A model generated the notes under the pieces. That model made no database searches, was not told where the DNA came from, and was given only the letters and a program-made list of their open reading frames with translations. Of a stretch of 17,947 nucleotides of DNA, positions 1 to 6,122 are shown one piece after another. Within the stretch, counting starts at the first letter, position 1, and every line of letters begins with the position of its first letter. Made by a program: the position numbers and the translations under genes. This DNA comes from Clostridia bacterium (lineage in GTDB: Bacteria; Bacillota; Clostridia; DUPQ01), in assembly GCA_030592355.1 (NCBI GenBank), contig JAUVJE010000021.1, positions 1 through 17,947 of the forward strand, given 5' to 3'.

Positions 1-91
1 AAATTTTTTTCTGTTAAAAACAAAATAATTTCAGGATAATTTAACAACAAATCAATAAAAATCCCCAACCCTCTTTACACTAACCCGCTCC

Positions 92-397
92 GCAGGCCGA
101 CGGCCGAGGAGCGTCACTGGTGCGACCGAACGTCAGTGGTGTACCGGAGTACAATTTTAGGTTTAGTGTATGAGGAACGCTACAAACGTTTTCGCACAAA
201 CCAATTTTAAGATGGCAGGCCAAAGGCCAAGGAGCGTCACCGGTGCGACCGAACGTCAGTGGTGTACCGGAGTACAATTTTAGGTTTAGTGTATGAGGAG
301 CGCCACAAACGTTTTCGCACAAACCAATTTTAAGATGGCAGGCCGAAGGCCGAGAAACGTCACGGCTGCCCTTTAAGGTTATTGGTGCACCGCAAGT
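92..397. repeat. Tandem 123-bp repeat, two intact copies and a decayed third
   Basis: Copies lie at 92-214 and 215-337, and a third, degenerate copy begins at 338 and fades by about 397. The two intact copies differ at only 6 of 123 positions. Each contains a CACTG/CAGTG inverted pair, a GTAC-CGGA-GTAC mini-hairpin, and the AT-rich blocks CAATTTTAGGTTTAGTG and AACCAATTTTAAG. Because 123 is a multiple of three, the minus strand stays open through both copies and gives a repetitive 41-residue peptide. Five of the six inter-copy differences change that peptide, so I do not read it as a gene. It most resembles a non-coding intergenic repeat of the kind found dispersed in bacterial genomes; the family is not identified. 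Confidence 0.85.
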
Positions 398-403
398 GTG
401 ACC

Positions 404-439
404 GGGGAGTATCGCCTAAGTATAAACAAGCAGCTCCCC
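404..439 (+). other. GGGGAG/CTCCCC inverted repeat before the first gene
   Basis: GGGGAG at 404-409 pairs perfectly with CTCCCC at 434-439 across a 24-nt loop. It lies between the decayed repeat copy and the promoter of the 626-residue protein. No T-tract follows, so it is not a convincing terminator. It could be an operator or the right edge of the repeat element. Confidence 0.3.
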
Positions 440-453
440 TTGAAAACGAGTAT

Positions 454-482
454 TTGCAATAGGCCTAATAAGGTTTTATGGT
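454..482 (+). promoter_or_regulatory. Putative sigma-A promoter for the 626-residue protein
   Basis: TTGCAA (454-459) and TATGGT (477-482) are separated by 17 bp. Transcription would start near 489, just upstream of the Shine-Dalgarno GGGGAGGG at 498-505 that serves the ATG at 510. The -10 matches the consensus at only 4 of 6 positions. Confidence 0.4.
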
Positions 483-509
483 AAAATGTCTTTGACTGGG
501 GAGGGTAAC

Positions 510-2390
510 ATGATAAATTATCACGGGTCTGGTACGGATATGCGAAAACAGCAATATAATGAAAAATATATTGGCTTCATGATTGATGTTATTACAGCTG
601 ATGGTAAAACTGTTGGGCTTAACCATCAAATCGGCTTTAGATCAGTACTATGGCATTGTTTTCCTCTGTTTGAAGCCGGTGGAGCATATGCTGAAATGGC
701 AAATTCCATTATTAGAAATACGGAGTTTAAAAAGTGTCACTTTGTACCAATGAATTTTACTCAGTTGTTAAAAAAGTACGGTGATTTAATAGATGCAGAT
801 GTCAAAGAGATGATGAAAACATATATTTTAAAACATATCAGCTTTGCTGCGGAAGACCGAATTCATATAGCGATGTACAATGATAATTTCGCAGCAATGG
901 CAATATATACGCTTCTTGTTGCCGGTGAAATGTTTGAACTTCCCGAATATGTTGAAACAGGGCTTGAAAAACTATATGGGGTTCGGGATTTGTTCATGAG
1001 ATGCGGTGCAATAATGGAATACGGCAGTAATACATATACACCCATTGACACACTTTGTTATGCAGAAATAGCAAATCATGTAAAAAACGATGAAGCCAGG
1101 GCATTGGCATTGCAATGCGAAGAAAGAATGTGGGTGGAAATTGCAACCCACTATCATCCGCGGACTGCACGATTGGCAGGGCCTCACTCCCGGGCGTATG
1201 CAATTGACATGGTAGGGCACCCCCATTTGTTTTCAGGATTGGCCTGGTATGTGTTTGGAGATGTTGTTTTCTCCAATCCCATCCTCGATTTATTTGCACC
1301 GCATAAAAACCAGATGATGCATGGCGGACTTGAAGACCTCACTTTGCCTAATATTGCCTGGATAGTTAATGCTGATTATCATTGCCCGGAATATTTGTAC
1401 GACCATGCATTTAATAAAAAATATCCATATGAAACCGAGTATATGGCGGAATGCATACCGGCAAACGTTTATAGGGAGGTGCCTGCTGATGTGATACATG
1501 AATATCCCGGTGTCAGGGGCCGCAACTATACTTATATGACTGAAGAATTTGCAGTGGGCACAGCTCAAAGCCAGTTCCATGGCGGAGCTCTTTCGGAATC
1601 ATTTCATATTTCATACAGAAACACAGAAAACGTTAAAAGATTATATGATACCGGTGTTATATACTCTCGCTATATATTCAACGACAGATTGCCGGGAGGG
1701 GATAATGAATATAGCATTTTCGGTAAAACAAATTACATGGGGTTTAGGGACGAGGGCAGAAAAATCAGCGTTCAGGACAAAGGAACGGTAATTGTTTCAT
1801 ATAAACCAAAGCAATATGAACGGGAAGAAGTAAAAAGCGCAAAGCTCAGCATAATGGTTCCGGTGCACTTTTTTGATAATCTGGATATCTATGCAGGAAC
1901 CCAAAAGATTAAAGTGTTTCCGTATAGTTCTAAAGAAAAGCAAAATATATATATTAATGTATGCAATTCATATTTCGCATTCATACCCCTTGAAGCTACC
2001 AATCTCGGAAGGAAAGAGTATTTAAGGATAGAAAAAGCCAATAACCATATTCTTATATCTTTCTACAACTACAAAGGTACGGTTAAAAGTTTTACGGAAA
2101 AAGAGATGCTTTTAGCAACCAATGGGTTCGTTTGTCTGGCTGAAACCGGTTTTAAAAATATAGCGGAGTTCATTGAATATACAGAAGACCACTATCTGAA
2201 AGACATTATGGAAAGACAGGAGGGGGCATGGTCAAGAAAAATCTGGTTTAAAAACAGTAAAGCGGATTTATGCCTAAAATACAGCCCTGTAACTGAAGGA
2301 GTATATGTCAGCACTGTTAACAAGAGGCCTACCGGTATGCATATACTAAAAGCGGATGGACTTGATTTGAATATGGTGCCGCTTTTATAG
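510..2390 (+). CDS. Uncharacterised 626-residue protein
   Basis: I do not recognise this protein and assign no function. The frame is also open from an ATG at 486, but the ATG at 510 is preferred: GGGGAGGG at 498-505 lies 4 nt upstream, and a likely promoter would start transcription after 486. It has no signal peptide or membrane segment, so it is probably cytoplasmic. The first ~270 residues look mainly helical and rich in His, Tyr and Trp, with conserved-looking motifs HYHP (214-217) and AGPHSRAY (223-230). The C-terminal ~300 residues look beta-rich. A helical toroid followed by a beta-sandwich is the layout of several polysaccharide lyases and glycan-degrading enzymes, so a carbohydrate-active role is possible, but this rests on general appearance only. 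It sits alone, with its own promoter upstream and the lipBA promoter after it. Base composition resembles its neighbours. Confidence 0.8.
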   Translation: MINYHGSGTDMRKQQYNEKYIGFMIDVITADGKTVGLNHQIGFRSVLWHCFPLFEAGGAYAEMANSIIRNTEFKKCHFVPMNFTQLLKKYGDLIDADVKEMMKTYILKHISFAAEDRIHIAMYNDNFAAMAIYTLLVAGEMFELPEYVETGLEKLYGVRDLFMRCGAIMEYGSNTYTPIDTLCYAEIANHVKNDEARALALQCEERMWVEIATHYHPRTARLAGPHSRAYAIDMVGHPHLFSGLAWYVFGDVVFSNPILDLFAPHKNQMMHGGLEDLTLPNIAWIVNADYHCPEYLYDHAFNKKYPYETEYMAECIPANVYREVPADVIHEYPGVRGRNYTYMTEEFAVGTAQSQFHGGALSESFHISYRNTENVKRLYDTGVIYSRYIFNDRLPGGDNEYSIFGKTNYMGFRDEGRKISVQDKGTVIVSYKPKQYEREEVKSAKLSIMVPVHFFDNLDIYAGTQKIKVFPYSSKEKQNIYINVCNSYFAFIPLEATNLGRKEYLRIEKANNHILISFYNYKGTVKSFTEKEMLLATNGFVCLAETGFKNIAEFIEYTEDHYLKDIMERQEGAWSRKIWFKNSKADLCLKYSPVTEGVYVSTVNKRPTGMHILKADGLDLNMVPLL

Positions 2391-2524
2391 TTAGCTAAAT
2401 CCATAAAATAGCTAAATTGATAAATCAGCTGAAGTGATTCTTGACTCCTTGTTGATGGGTAGGCAAATCTTAATACAGTGAGCACCGGGGGTGAGTTGAA
2501 TTCATCTTTTTAAAAGGACTTACC

Positions 2525-2552
2525 TTGAAATTATCTGATATCTTTATATAAT
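2525..2552 (+). promoter_or_regulatory. Putative sigma-A promoter of lipBA
   Basis: TTGAAA (2525-2530) and a perfect TATAAT (2547-2552) are separated by 16 bp. Transcription would begin near 2559, leaving a leader of about 20 nt with GGGGAG at 2564-2569 before the TTG start of lipB. The preceding 2391-2524 holds only short repeats (two TAGCTAAAT copies) and a small CACC-GGG-GGTG hairpin, with no clear terminator for the upstream gene. Confidence 0.6.
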
Positions 2553-2578
2553 ACGTATTGAGCGGGGAGTACGGCTAA

Positions 2579-3259
2579 TTGAAAAAGCTTATAAAGGTCA
2601 TTGACCTTGGTACAATGAAATACGAAACAACGCTGGAACTGCAGAGAGTTCTTAGGGATAAGCGGATATCCGGTGAAATTGAAGATACACTTCTTTTAGT
2701 GGAACATTTTCCGGTGCTAACCATGGGCAGGCGCGGTCAGAATGATAATGTTGTTGTGTCTGGAGAATTCTTACAAGAAAAGGGCATTGATGTTCACTGG
2801 GTAGAACGGGGCGGTGATGTGACGTACCATGGTCCGGGGCAGCTGGTGGTTTATCCCATATTTGATTTAGCCGGGTTTGGTAAAGATATTCACAAATTTG
2901 TTGATAATCTGCAGAACGTAATTATTAATGTTCTTAAAGAAGAATTTAGTATAAATGCTCATAAAGAGGACGGTAAACATACAGGTGTTTATATCGGGAC
3001 GGATAAGATTGCTGCAATCGGCCTGGCAATTAGGAAATGGGTGTCGATGCATGGATTCGCTTTCAATATAAATACTGACCTTACGCATTTCAGATGGATT
3101 GTTCCATGTGGTTTGGGAGACAGGGGAGTAACCTCCATTCAAGAACAGACAGGTGTTGATGTTGATTTTGATATGGTAAAACGGAAAATTGTTGAAACCA
3201 TGGCTCTTATATATGAATTTGAATATGAGCTTACGGAACTTGAAAGTGTGATTAAATGA
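2579..3259 (+). CDS. lipB: Lipoyl(octanoyl) transferase LipB
   Basis: LipB transfers the octanoyl group from acyl carrier protein to lipoyl domains of 2-oxoacid dehydrogenases or glycine-cleavage H protein, forming a thioester with an active-site cysteine. The 226 residues are normal length. The family signature RGGDVTYHGPGQLVVYP occupies 77-93. The catalytic pair is visible as K143 (in GTDKIAAIGL) and C177 (in VPCGLGDRG), 34 residues apart as in the E. coli enzyme (K135/C169). The start is TTG, served by GGGGAG at 2564-2569; the residues that follow (KKLIKVIDLG) form the expected first strand. The 3' end overlaps lipA by the ATGA arrangement, which indicates translational coupling, and both are probably transcribed from the promoter at 2525-2552. 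Confidence 0.95.
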   Translation: MKKLIKVIDLGTMKYETTLELQRVLRDKRISGEIEDTLLLVEHFPVLTMGRRGQNDNVVVSGEFLQEKGIDVHWVERGGDVTYHGPGQLVVYPIFDLAGFGKDIHKFVDNLQNVIINVLKEEFSINAHKEDGKHTGVYIGTDKIAAIGLAIRKWVSMHGFAFNINTDLTHFRWIVPCGLGDRGVTSIQEQTGVDVDFDMVKRKIVETMALIYEFEYELTELESVIK

Positions 3260-4110
3260 TAAATAAAAAACCAGACTGGCTGAGAGTAAGAATTCCCGCC
3301 GGCAGCAGATATAAAGAAGTGAGGGGTATACTTGTAAAGTATAATCTTAATACAGTATGCGATGAGGCCATGTGTCCGAATCGCGGTAAGTGCTTTCAGG
3401 CGGGGACGGCAACTTTTATGATTCTCGGTAAAAATTGCACCAGAAACTGCAGGTTCTGTAATGTTACGAGAGCAGCTCCCGAAGCAGTTGATTCAAAAGA
3501 ACCCTCGAATGTAGCAAATGCTGTCAAAGATTTAAAACTTAAATATGTTGTGATAACTTCAGTAACCCGTGATGACCTCCCTGATGGCGGAGCATCGCAT
3601 TTTGCAGCGGTTGTGAATGAAATCCGCAGGATTAATCCCGGGACAAGGGTGGAGGTGCTGATACCCGATTTACAAGGTGATGTTGAAGCGCTGAAGCTGG
3701 TTGCCGATGTAAAACCGGACGTTATCGGCCACAATATTGAAACCGTTCCTTCCCTATATAGTAAGGTAAGGCCGGAGGCAAATTACAATCAATCACTGAA
3801 AGTTTTATCCAATGCAAAAGAAATGCATCCAGGAGGAAAAACAAAATCGGGAATTATGGTGGGGCTTGGCGAAACCGAGGAAGAAGTTGTACTCGTCCTT
3901 CAGGACCTGAGAAAATATAAGTGTGATTTTCTGACAATAGGACAATATCTGGCTCCCAGTAAACTTCATGTGGCGGTTGCAGAGTACATTCATCCTGAAC
4001 AATTTGAAAAATATGCAGACATTGCCCGTGAACTTGGTTTTGAATATATTGCCAGTGCACCGCTTGTCCGCTCGTCATACTTAGCCCACGAAGCTTTTTC
4101 GACGGGTTAA
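3256..4110 (+). CDS. lipA: Lipoyl synthase LipA (radical SAM)
   Basis: LipA inserts two sulfurs at C6 and C8 of a protein-bound octanoyl chain, the step after LipB. It uses one 4Fe-4S cluster to generate the 5'-deoxyadenosyl radical and a second, sacrificial cluster as sulfur donor. Both cluster sites are intact: the auxiliary-cluster cysteines C35, C40 and C46 (CDEAMCPNRGKC) and the radical-SAM cysteines C61, C65 and C68 (CTRNCRFC). The C-terminal RSSY motif (272-275), whose serine ligates the auxiliary cluster in the family, is present. At 284 residues it is within the normal range. The ATG start overlaps the lipB stop (ATGA). A hairpin-plus-T-run terminator follows at 4145-4182, so lipBA appears to be a closed two-gene operon. 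Confidence 0.97.
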   Translation: MINKKPDWLRVRIPAGSRYKEVRGILVKYNLNTVCDEAMCPNRGKCFQAGTATFMILGKNCTRNCRFCNVTRAAPEAVDSKEPSNVANAVKDLKLKYVVITSVTRDDLPDGGASHFAAVVNEIRRINPGTRVEVLIPDLQGDVEALKLVADVKPDVIGHNIETVPSLYSKVRPEANYNQSLKVLSNAKEMHPGGKTKSGIMVGLGETEEEVVLVLQDLRKYKCDFLTIGQYLAPSKLHVAVAEYIHPEQFEKYADIARELGFEYIASAPLVRSSYLAHEAFSTG

Positions 4111-4144
4111 TTCCCTTTCAACATCAGACATAATTTATTGAACA

Positions 4145-4182
4145 GACGCTGGCTTTGATTTTTATTCAACCAGTGTCTTTTT
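4145..4182 (+). terminator. Rho-independent terminator of lipBA, nested in a longer inverted repeat
   Basis: GACGCTGG (4145-4152) pairs with CCAGTGTC (4170-4177), with one G-U, and an inner TTGA/TCAA extends the stem; TTTTT follows at 4178-4182. An outer perfect 9-bp pair, TCAGACATA (4124-4132) with TATGTCTGA (4189-4197), encloses it, which is more than a simple terminator needs. Confidence 0.65.
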
Positions 4183-4207
4183 CAACAATATGTCTGATTT
4201 ACATAAT

Positions 4208-4605
4208 TTGAACGAGTTTCTGCTTAATTATGTATATGCCATACATGGTATTCGCAGAAAACCGCCCAAGCCTCGTCTGAAAGAGAATTATTCCCGTCGG
4301 CCTGTAGAATAGTCTTTTAAAGTGCTGTGTATGGTTTATACACAAACGAAAGACATGAGTATATTAAAAAATAAATCAGCTAAAGACCAAAGGGGGATTG
4401 ACCTGCTAGTCTGATGGAGAGGGATCGGGTATCAGTCTGACAGAGGTAATTTGGTTTCAGACGAAGTTTGAAATACTTTTTCGGAACACCGTGTATAGAA
4501 ATACACAAGTGAAGGAAATTGTTTCGTCAAACACAGTAAATCTGGTATATTCTATCAGAAAATCCACTGATTGATTTAATTCAAATTCAGTGGCTGATTT
4601 TATTT
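4208..4605 (+). ncRNA. Candidate structured RNA upstream of the S10 operon
   Basis: No reading frame here looks coding, yet nested complementary segments are frequent. Stem A: ACGAGTTTCTGC (4212-4223) pairs with GCAGAAA (4254-4260) and CTCGT (4272-4276), enclosing ATGTAT/ATACAT (4230-4235/4241-4246). Stem B: GTCTTT/AAAGAC (4312-4317/4349-4354) encloses TGTGTAT/ATACACA (4326-4332/4338-4344). Stem C: CCAAA, ACCT and CTGAT (from 4387, 4401, 4411) pair in order with ATCAG, AGGT and TTTGG (to 4435, 4447, 4454). Stem D: GACGAA/TTCGTC (4460-4465/4523-4528) encloses GTGTA/TACAC (4491-4495/4502-4506). A 10-bp long-range pair, TCGTCTGAAA (4273-4282) with TTTCAGACGA (4455-4464), could close B and C and competes with A and D. 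A terminator-like hairpin ends the block. I looked for T-box, RNase P, tmRNA, SRP and common riboswitch signatures and saw none. No convincing promoter was found, and the ends are guesses. Confidence 0.35.
4562..4605 (+). terminator. Terminator-like hairpin ending the non-coding block
   Basis: CCACTGA (4564-4570) pairs perfectly with TCAGTGG (4587-4593), with an inner TTGA/TCAA pair. The downstream sequence is T-rich (ATTTTATTTAT from 4597). It follows no gene, lying about 450 bp after lipA, which implies a transcript in the interval that ends here. Confidence 0.5.
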
Positions 4606-4615
4606 ATAAATGTTT

Positions 4616-4735
4616 GAGCTCAAATGATAATGTTCACACGTTGCTAACCTGGGGTAGTGAAATTATCATTCAGGAGCTCCGGTGGTTTTCCCGCGACTAT
4701 GTAGATGATTCCATACTATGGGAAATCACTGCGGT
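4616..4735 (+). other. Long hairpin and adjoining stem between the terminator and the S10 promoters
   Basis: GAGCTC (4616-4621), ATGATAAT (4624-4631) and TTCAC (4633-4637) pair in order with GTGAA (4657-4661), ATTATCAT (4662-4669) and GAGCTC (4674-4679), giving about 19 bp with small bulges. The left arm lies within a perfect 12-bp palindrome, TTTGAGCTCAAA (4613-4624). A second imperfect stem follows, GTGGTTTTCC (4682-4691) against GGAAATCAC (4721-4729). No T-run follows either one. They may be part of a larger RNA, DNA sites, or remnants of a small mobile element. Confidence 0.4.
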
Positions 4736-4775
4736 GAAACCAAATTGACCTGTCAGAACGCCCGGGGGCGTTGGT

Positions 4776-4804
4776 TTGACAGAGCCATTTAGAGGGTATA
4801 TGAT
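4776..4804 (+). promoter_or_regulatory. S10 operon promoter P1 (distal)
   Basis: A perfect -35 TTGACA (4776-4781) and a TATGAT -10 (4799-4804) are separated by exactly 17 bp, with transcription starting near 4811. The -35 lies inside an inverted repeat (CTGTCA 4750-4755 with TGACAG 4777-4782). It is also the left arm of another one, TTTGACAG (4775-4782) with CTGTCAAA (4812-4819), that brackets the promoter; an operator function is possible. Confidence 0.65.
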
Positions 4805-4857
4805 ATATAGGCTGTCAAAAAAAAAGAAATTGCAGTAAAAAAAGTGATAAAAAACAC

Positions 4858-4886
4858 TTGCATTTTGCTTTTTGTTAGTTTATAAT
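4858..4886 (+). promoter_or_regulatory. S10 operon promoter P2 (proximal)
   Basis: TTGCAT (4858-4863) and a perfect TATAAT (4881-4886) are separated by 17 bp in an A/T-rich setting with A-tracts just upstream (4817-4854), resembling an UP element. Transcription would start near 4893. With P1 it forms a tandem pair about 80 bp apart. Confidence 0.65.
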
Positions 4887-4892
4887 GACTCT

Positions 4893-5107
4893 TGCTGTGA
4901 CAAGGCATACCAGGATGCCGGAGATTGCTGCCATATGAAAGGCAGGGCACTTCGGCGGAGAATGTCCGGTTCAAGAAAGCGGGCGACAAGTCACTGTACG
5001 AGATGTAAGTTTTACACCCGGCATGACCGGGTTTAAAATAGGACAGGCATGAGACACCCGGCAAAGTGTACAGGAATCTTGTTGGTAAAGGATTTAAGGA
5101 GGAACAA
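4893..5107 (+). promoter_or_regulatory. Structured 5' leader of the S10 operon
   Basis: About 215 nt of untranslated RNA would separate the P2 start from rpsJ. Visible stems are GGCAT/ATGCC (4904-4908/4915-4919) and CTGCC/GGCAG (4928-4932/4941-4945), both enclosed by GTGAC/GTCAC (4897-4901/4990-4994). After them, ACCCGG (5016-5021) pairs with CCGGGT (5027-5032), while a second ACCCGG (5056-5061) could capture the same CCGGGT. The decamer ACACCCGGCA occurs twice, at 5014-5023 and 5054-5063. Mutually exclusive pairing just ahead of a ribosomal operon suggests autogenous control. In E. coli the S10 leader is controlled by L4, but no ligand can be read here. AAGGAGG at 5096-5102 is the rpsJ ribosome binding site. 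Confidence 0.5.
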
Positions 5108-5419
5108 ATGGCAGGTAAACAGAAAATCAGAATCAGACTTAAGGCTTATGACCACCAGCTTATCGACCAGTCCGCCAACAAAATAGTTGAGACGGCAAAA
5201 AGGTCGGGTGCGAAGGTTTCGGGTCCTGTACCACTTCCTACAAGGAAGGAAATCATAACTATATTAAGAGCTCCGCACAAGTATAAAGATTCTCGCGAGC
5301 AGTTCGAGATGAGAACACATAAAAGGTTGATTGATATTTTAGATCCTACACCCAAAACCATTGACGCGTTGATGAGGCTGGATCTCCCGGCTGGTGTGGA
5401 CATTGAAATCAAACTTTAG
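5108..5419 (+). CDS. rpsJ: 30S ribosomal protein S10
   Basis: S10 (NusE) is a protein of the 30S head, and as NusE it also links RNA polymerase antitermination to the ribosome through NusB and NusG. The 103 residues match the family length. The sequence is typical throughout (KIRIRLKAYDHQLIDQSA at the N-terminus, RTHKRLIDILDPTP near the C-terminus). The frame is open from a GTG at 5066, but the ATG at 5108 has AAGGAGG 5 nt upstream and yields the conserved N-terminus. It is the first gene of the S10 cluster, preceded by tandem promoters and a structured leader. The next gene, rplC, begins 53 bp downstream. Confidence 0.97.
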   Translation: MAGKQKIRIRLKAYDHQLIDQSANKIVETAKRSGAKVSGPVPLPTRKEIITILRAPHKYKDSREQFEMRTHKRLIDILDPTPKTIDALMRLDLPAGVDIEIKL

Positions 5420-5472
5420 GGAAAAGGTAATGTTCGCGAATGCGAACCAATAACCAAGGAGGTACTAGAAAG

Positions 5473-6105
5473 GTGAAGAAATTCATACTGGGTAAAAAAA
5501 TCGGCATGACCCAGGTATTTACAGAAGATGGTCTGTCAATACCGGTAACAGCCGTTCAGGCCGGACCGATTTCCGTCGTACAGCTCAAGACAAAAGAGCA
5601 GGACGGATATTGTGCTGTTAAGGTCGGCTATTATGATATCAAGGAGTCAAGGGCTAACAAACCTGAAAAAGGTGCTTTTACCAAAGCAGGTGTTGCCCCT
5701 AAAAGATATCTGAAAGAATTCCGTACGGACAGTGACGACGGATTCGAAATTGGAAAAGAAATCAATGTGGGCGAAATGTTCTCTGAAGGCGATGTTATTG
5801 ATGTGTCGGGTATATCCAAAGGTAAGGGATTTGCAGGAACCATTAAAAGATATCGTACTGCAAGAGGCCGCGAGACCCATGGTTCTCATTTCCACAGAAG
5901 GCCTGGTTCAATGGGCGGCGCCTCAAATCCAAGCAGGGTTTTTAAAGGCAAAAAGCTTCCCGGACATATGGGTGCTGAAAAAGTAACTGTCCAGAATCTG
6001 GTTGTAGTAAAAATATATGAAGATAAAAATATACTGCTGATTAAAGGCGCGGTTCCCGGTCCAAAGGGCGGATTCCTCGTTATTAATGAAGCAGTTAAAG
6101 TATAG
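5473..6105 (+). CDS. rplC: 50S ribosomal protein L3
   Basis: L3 is an early 50S assembly protein that binds domain VI of 23S rRNA near its 3' end and reaches the peptidyl-transferase centre with a long loop. That loop is visible around residues 125-165 (SHFHRRPGSMGGASNPSRVF and FKGKKLPGHMG). I chose the GTG at 5473 over an upstream in-frame ATG at 5440: AAGGAGG lies at 5456-5462, and the resulting start (M)KKFILGKKIGMTQVF is the classical L3 N-terminus. Length is then 210 residues, as expected. It follows rpsJ by 53 bp and precedes rplD by 17 bp. Confidence 0.95.
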   Translation: MKKFILGKKIGMTQVFTEDGLSIPVTAVQAGPISVVQLKTKEQDGYCAVKVGYYDIKESRANKPEKGAFTKAGVAPKRYLKEFRTDSDDGFEIGKEINVGEMFSEGDVIDVSGISKGKGFAGTIKRYRTARGRETHGSHFHRRPGSMGGASNPSRVFKGKKLPGHMGAEKVTVQNLVVVKIYEDKNILLIKGAVPGPKGGFLVINEAVKV

Positions 6106-6122
6106 CGGAAGGAGGAAGTGCA

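Noticed and set aside
80..322. Minus-strand 80-residue frame across the tandem repeat
   Set aside because: It exists only because the repeat unit is a multiple of three. Five of six copy differences are non-synonymous, no ribosome binding site is evident, and the family of peptide is not recognised.
92..397. CRISPR array
   Set aside because: The repeat is a contiguous 123-bp tandem unit with no short repeat/unique spacer alternation, and no cas genes are present.
4380..4600. T-box, common riboswitch, RNase P, tmRNA or SRP RNA
   Set aside because: None of the invariant sequence signatures I know for these classes was found, and the downstream gene context (rpsJ) does not fit a T-box.
4790..4819. 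Divergent minus-strand promoter with TTGACA at 4818-4813
   Set aside because: No acceptable -10 box lies 16-18 bp away on that strand, and no minus-strand gene follows.
4789..5064. Minus-strand 91-residue frame in the S10 leader
   Set aside because: It covers promoters and leader stems, has no ribosome binding site and no recognisable domain; best explained by chance.
5066..5107. GTG start for rpsJ at 5066
   Set aside because: It would add 14 atypical residues, and AAGGAGG sits correctly only for the ATG at 5108.
5440..5472. ATG start for rplC at 5440
   Set aside because: The added residues are translated from the Shine-Dalgarno region, and the GTG at 5473 gives the conserved L3 N-terminus.
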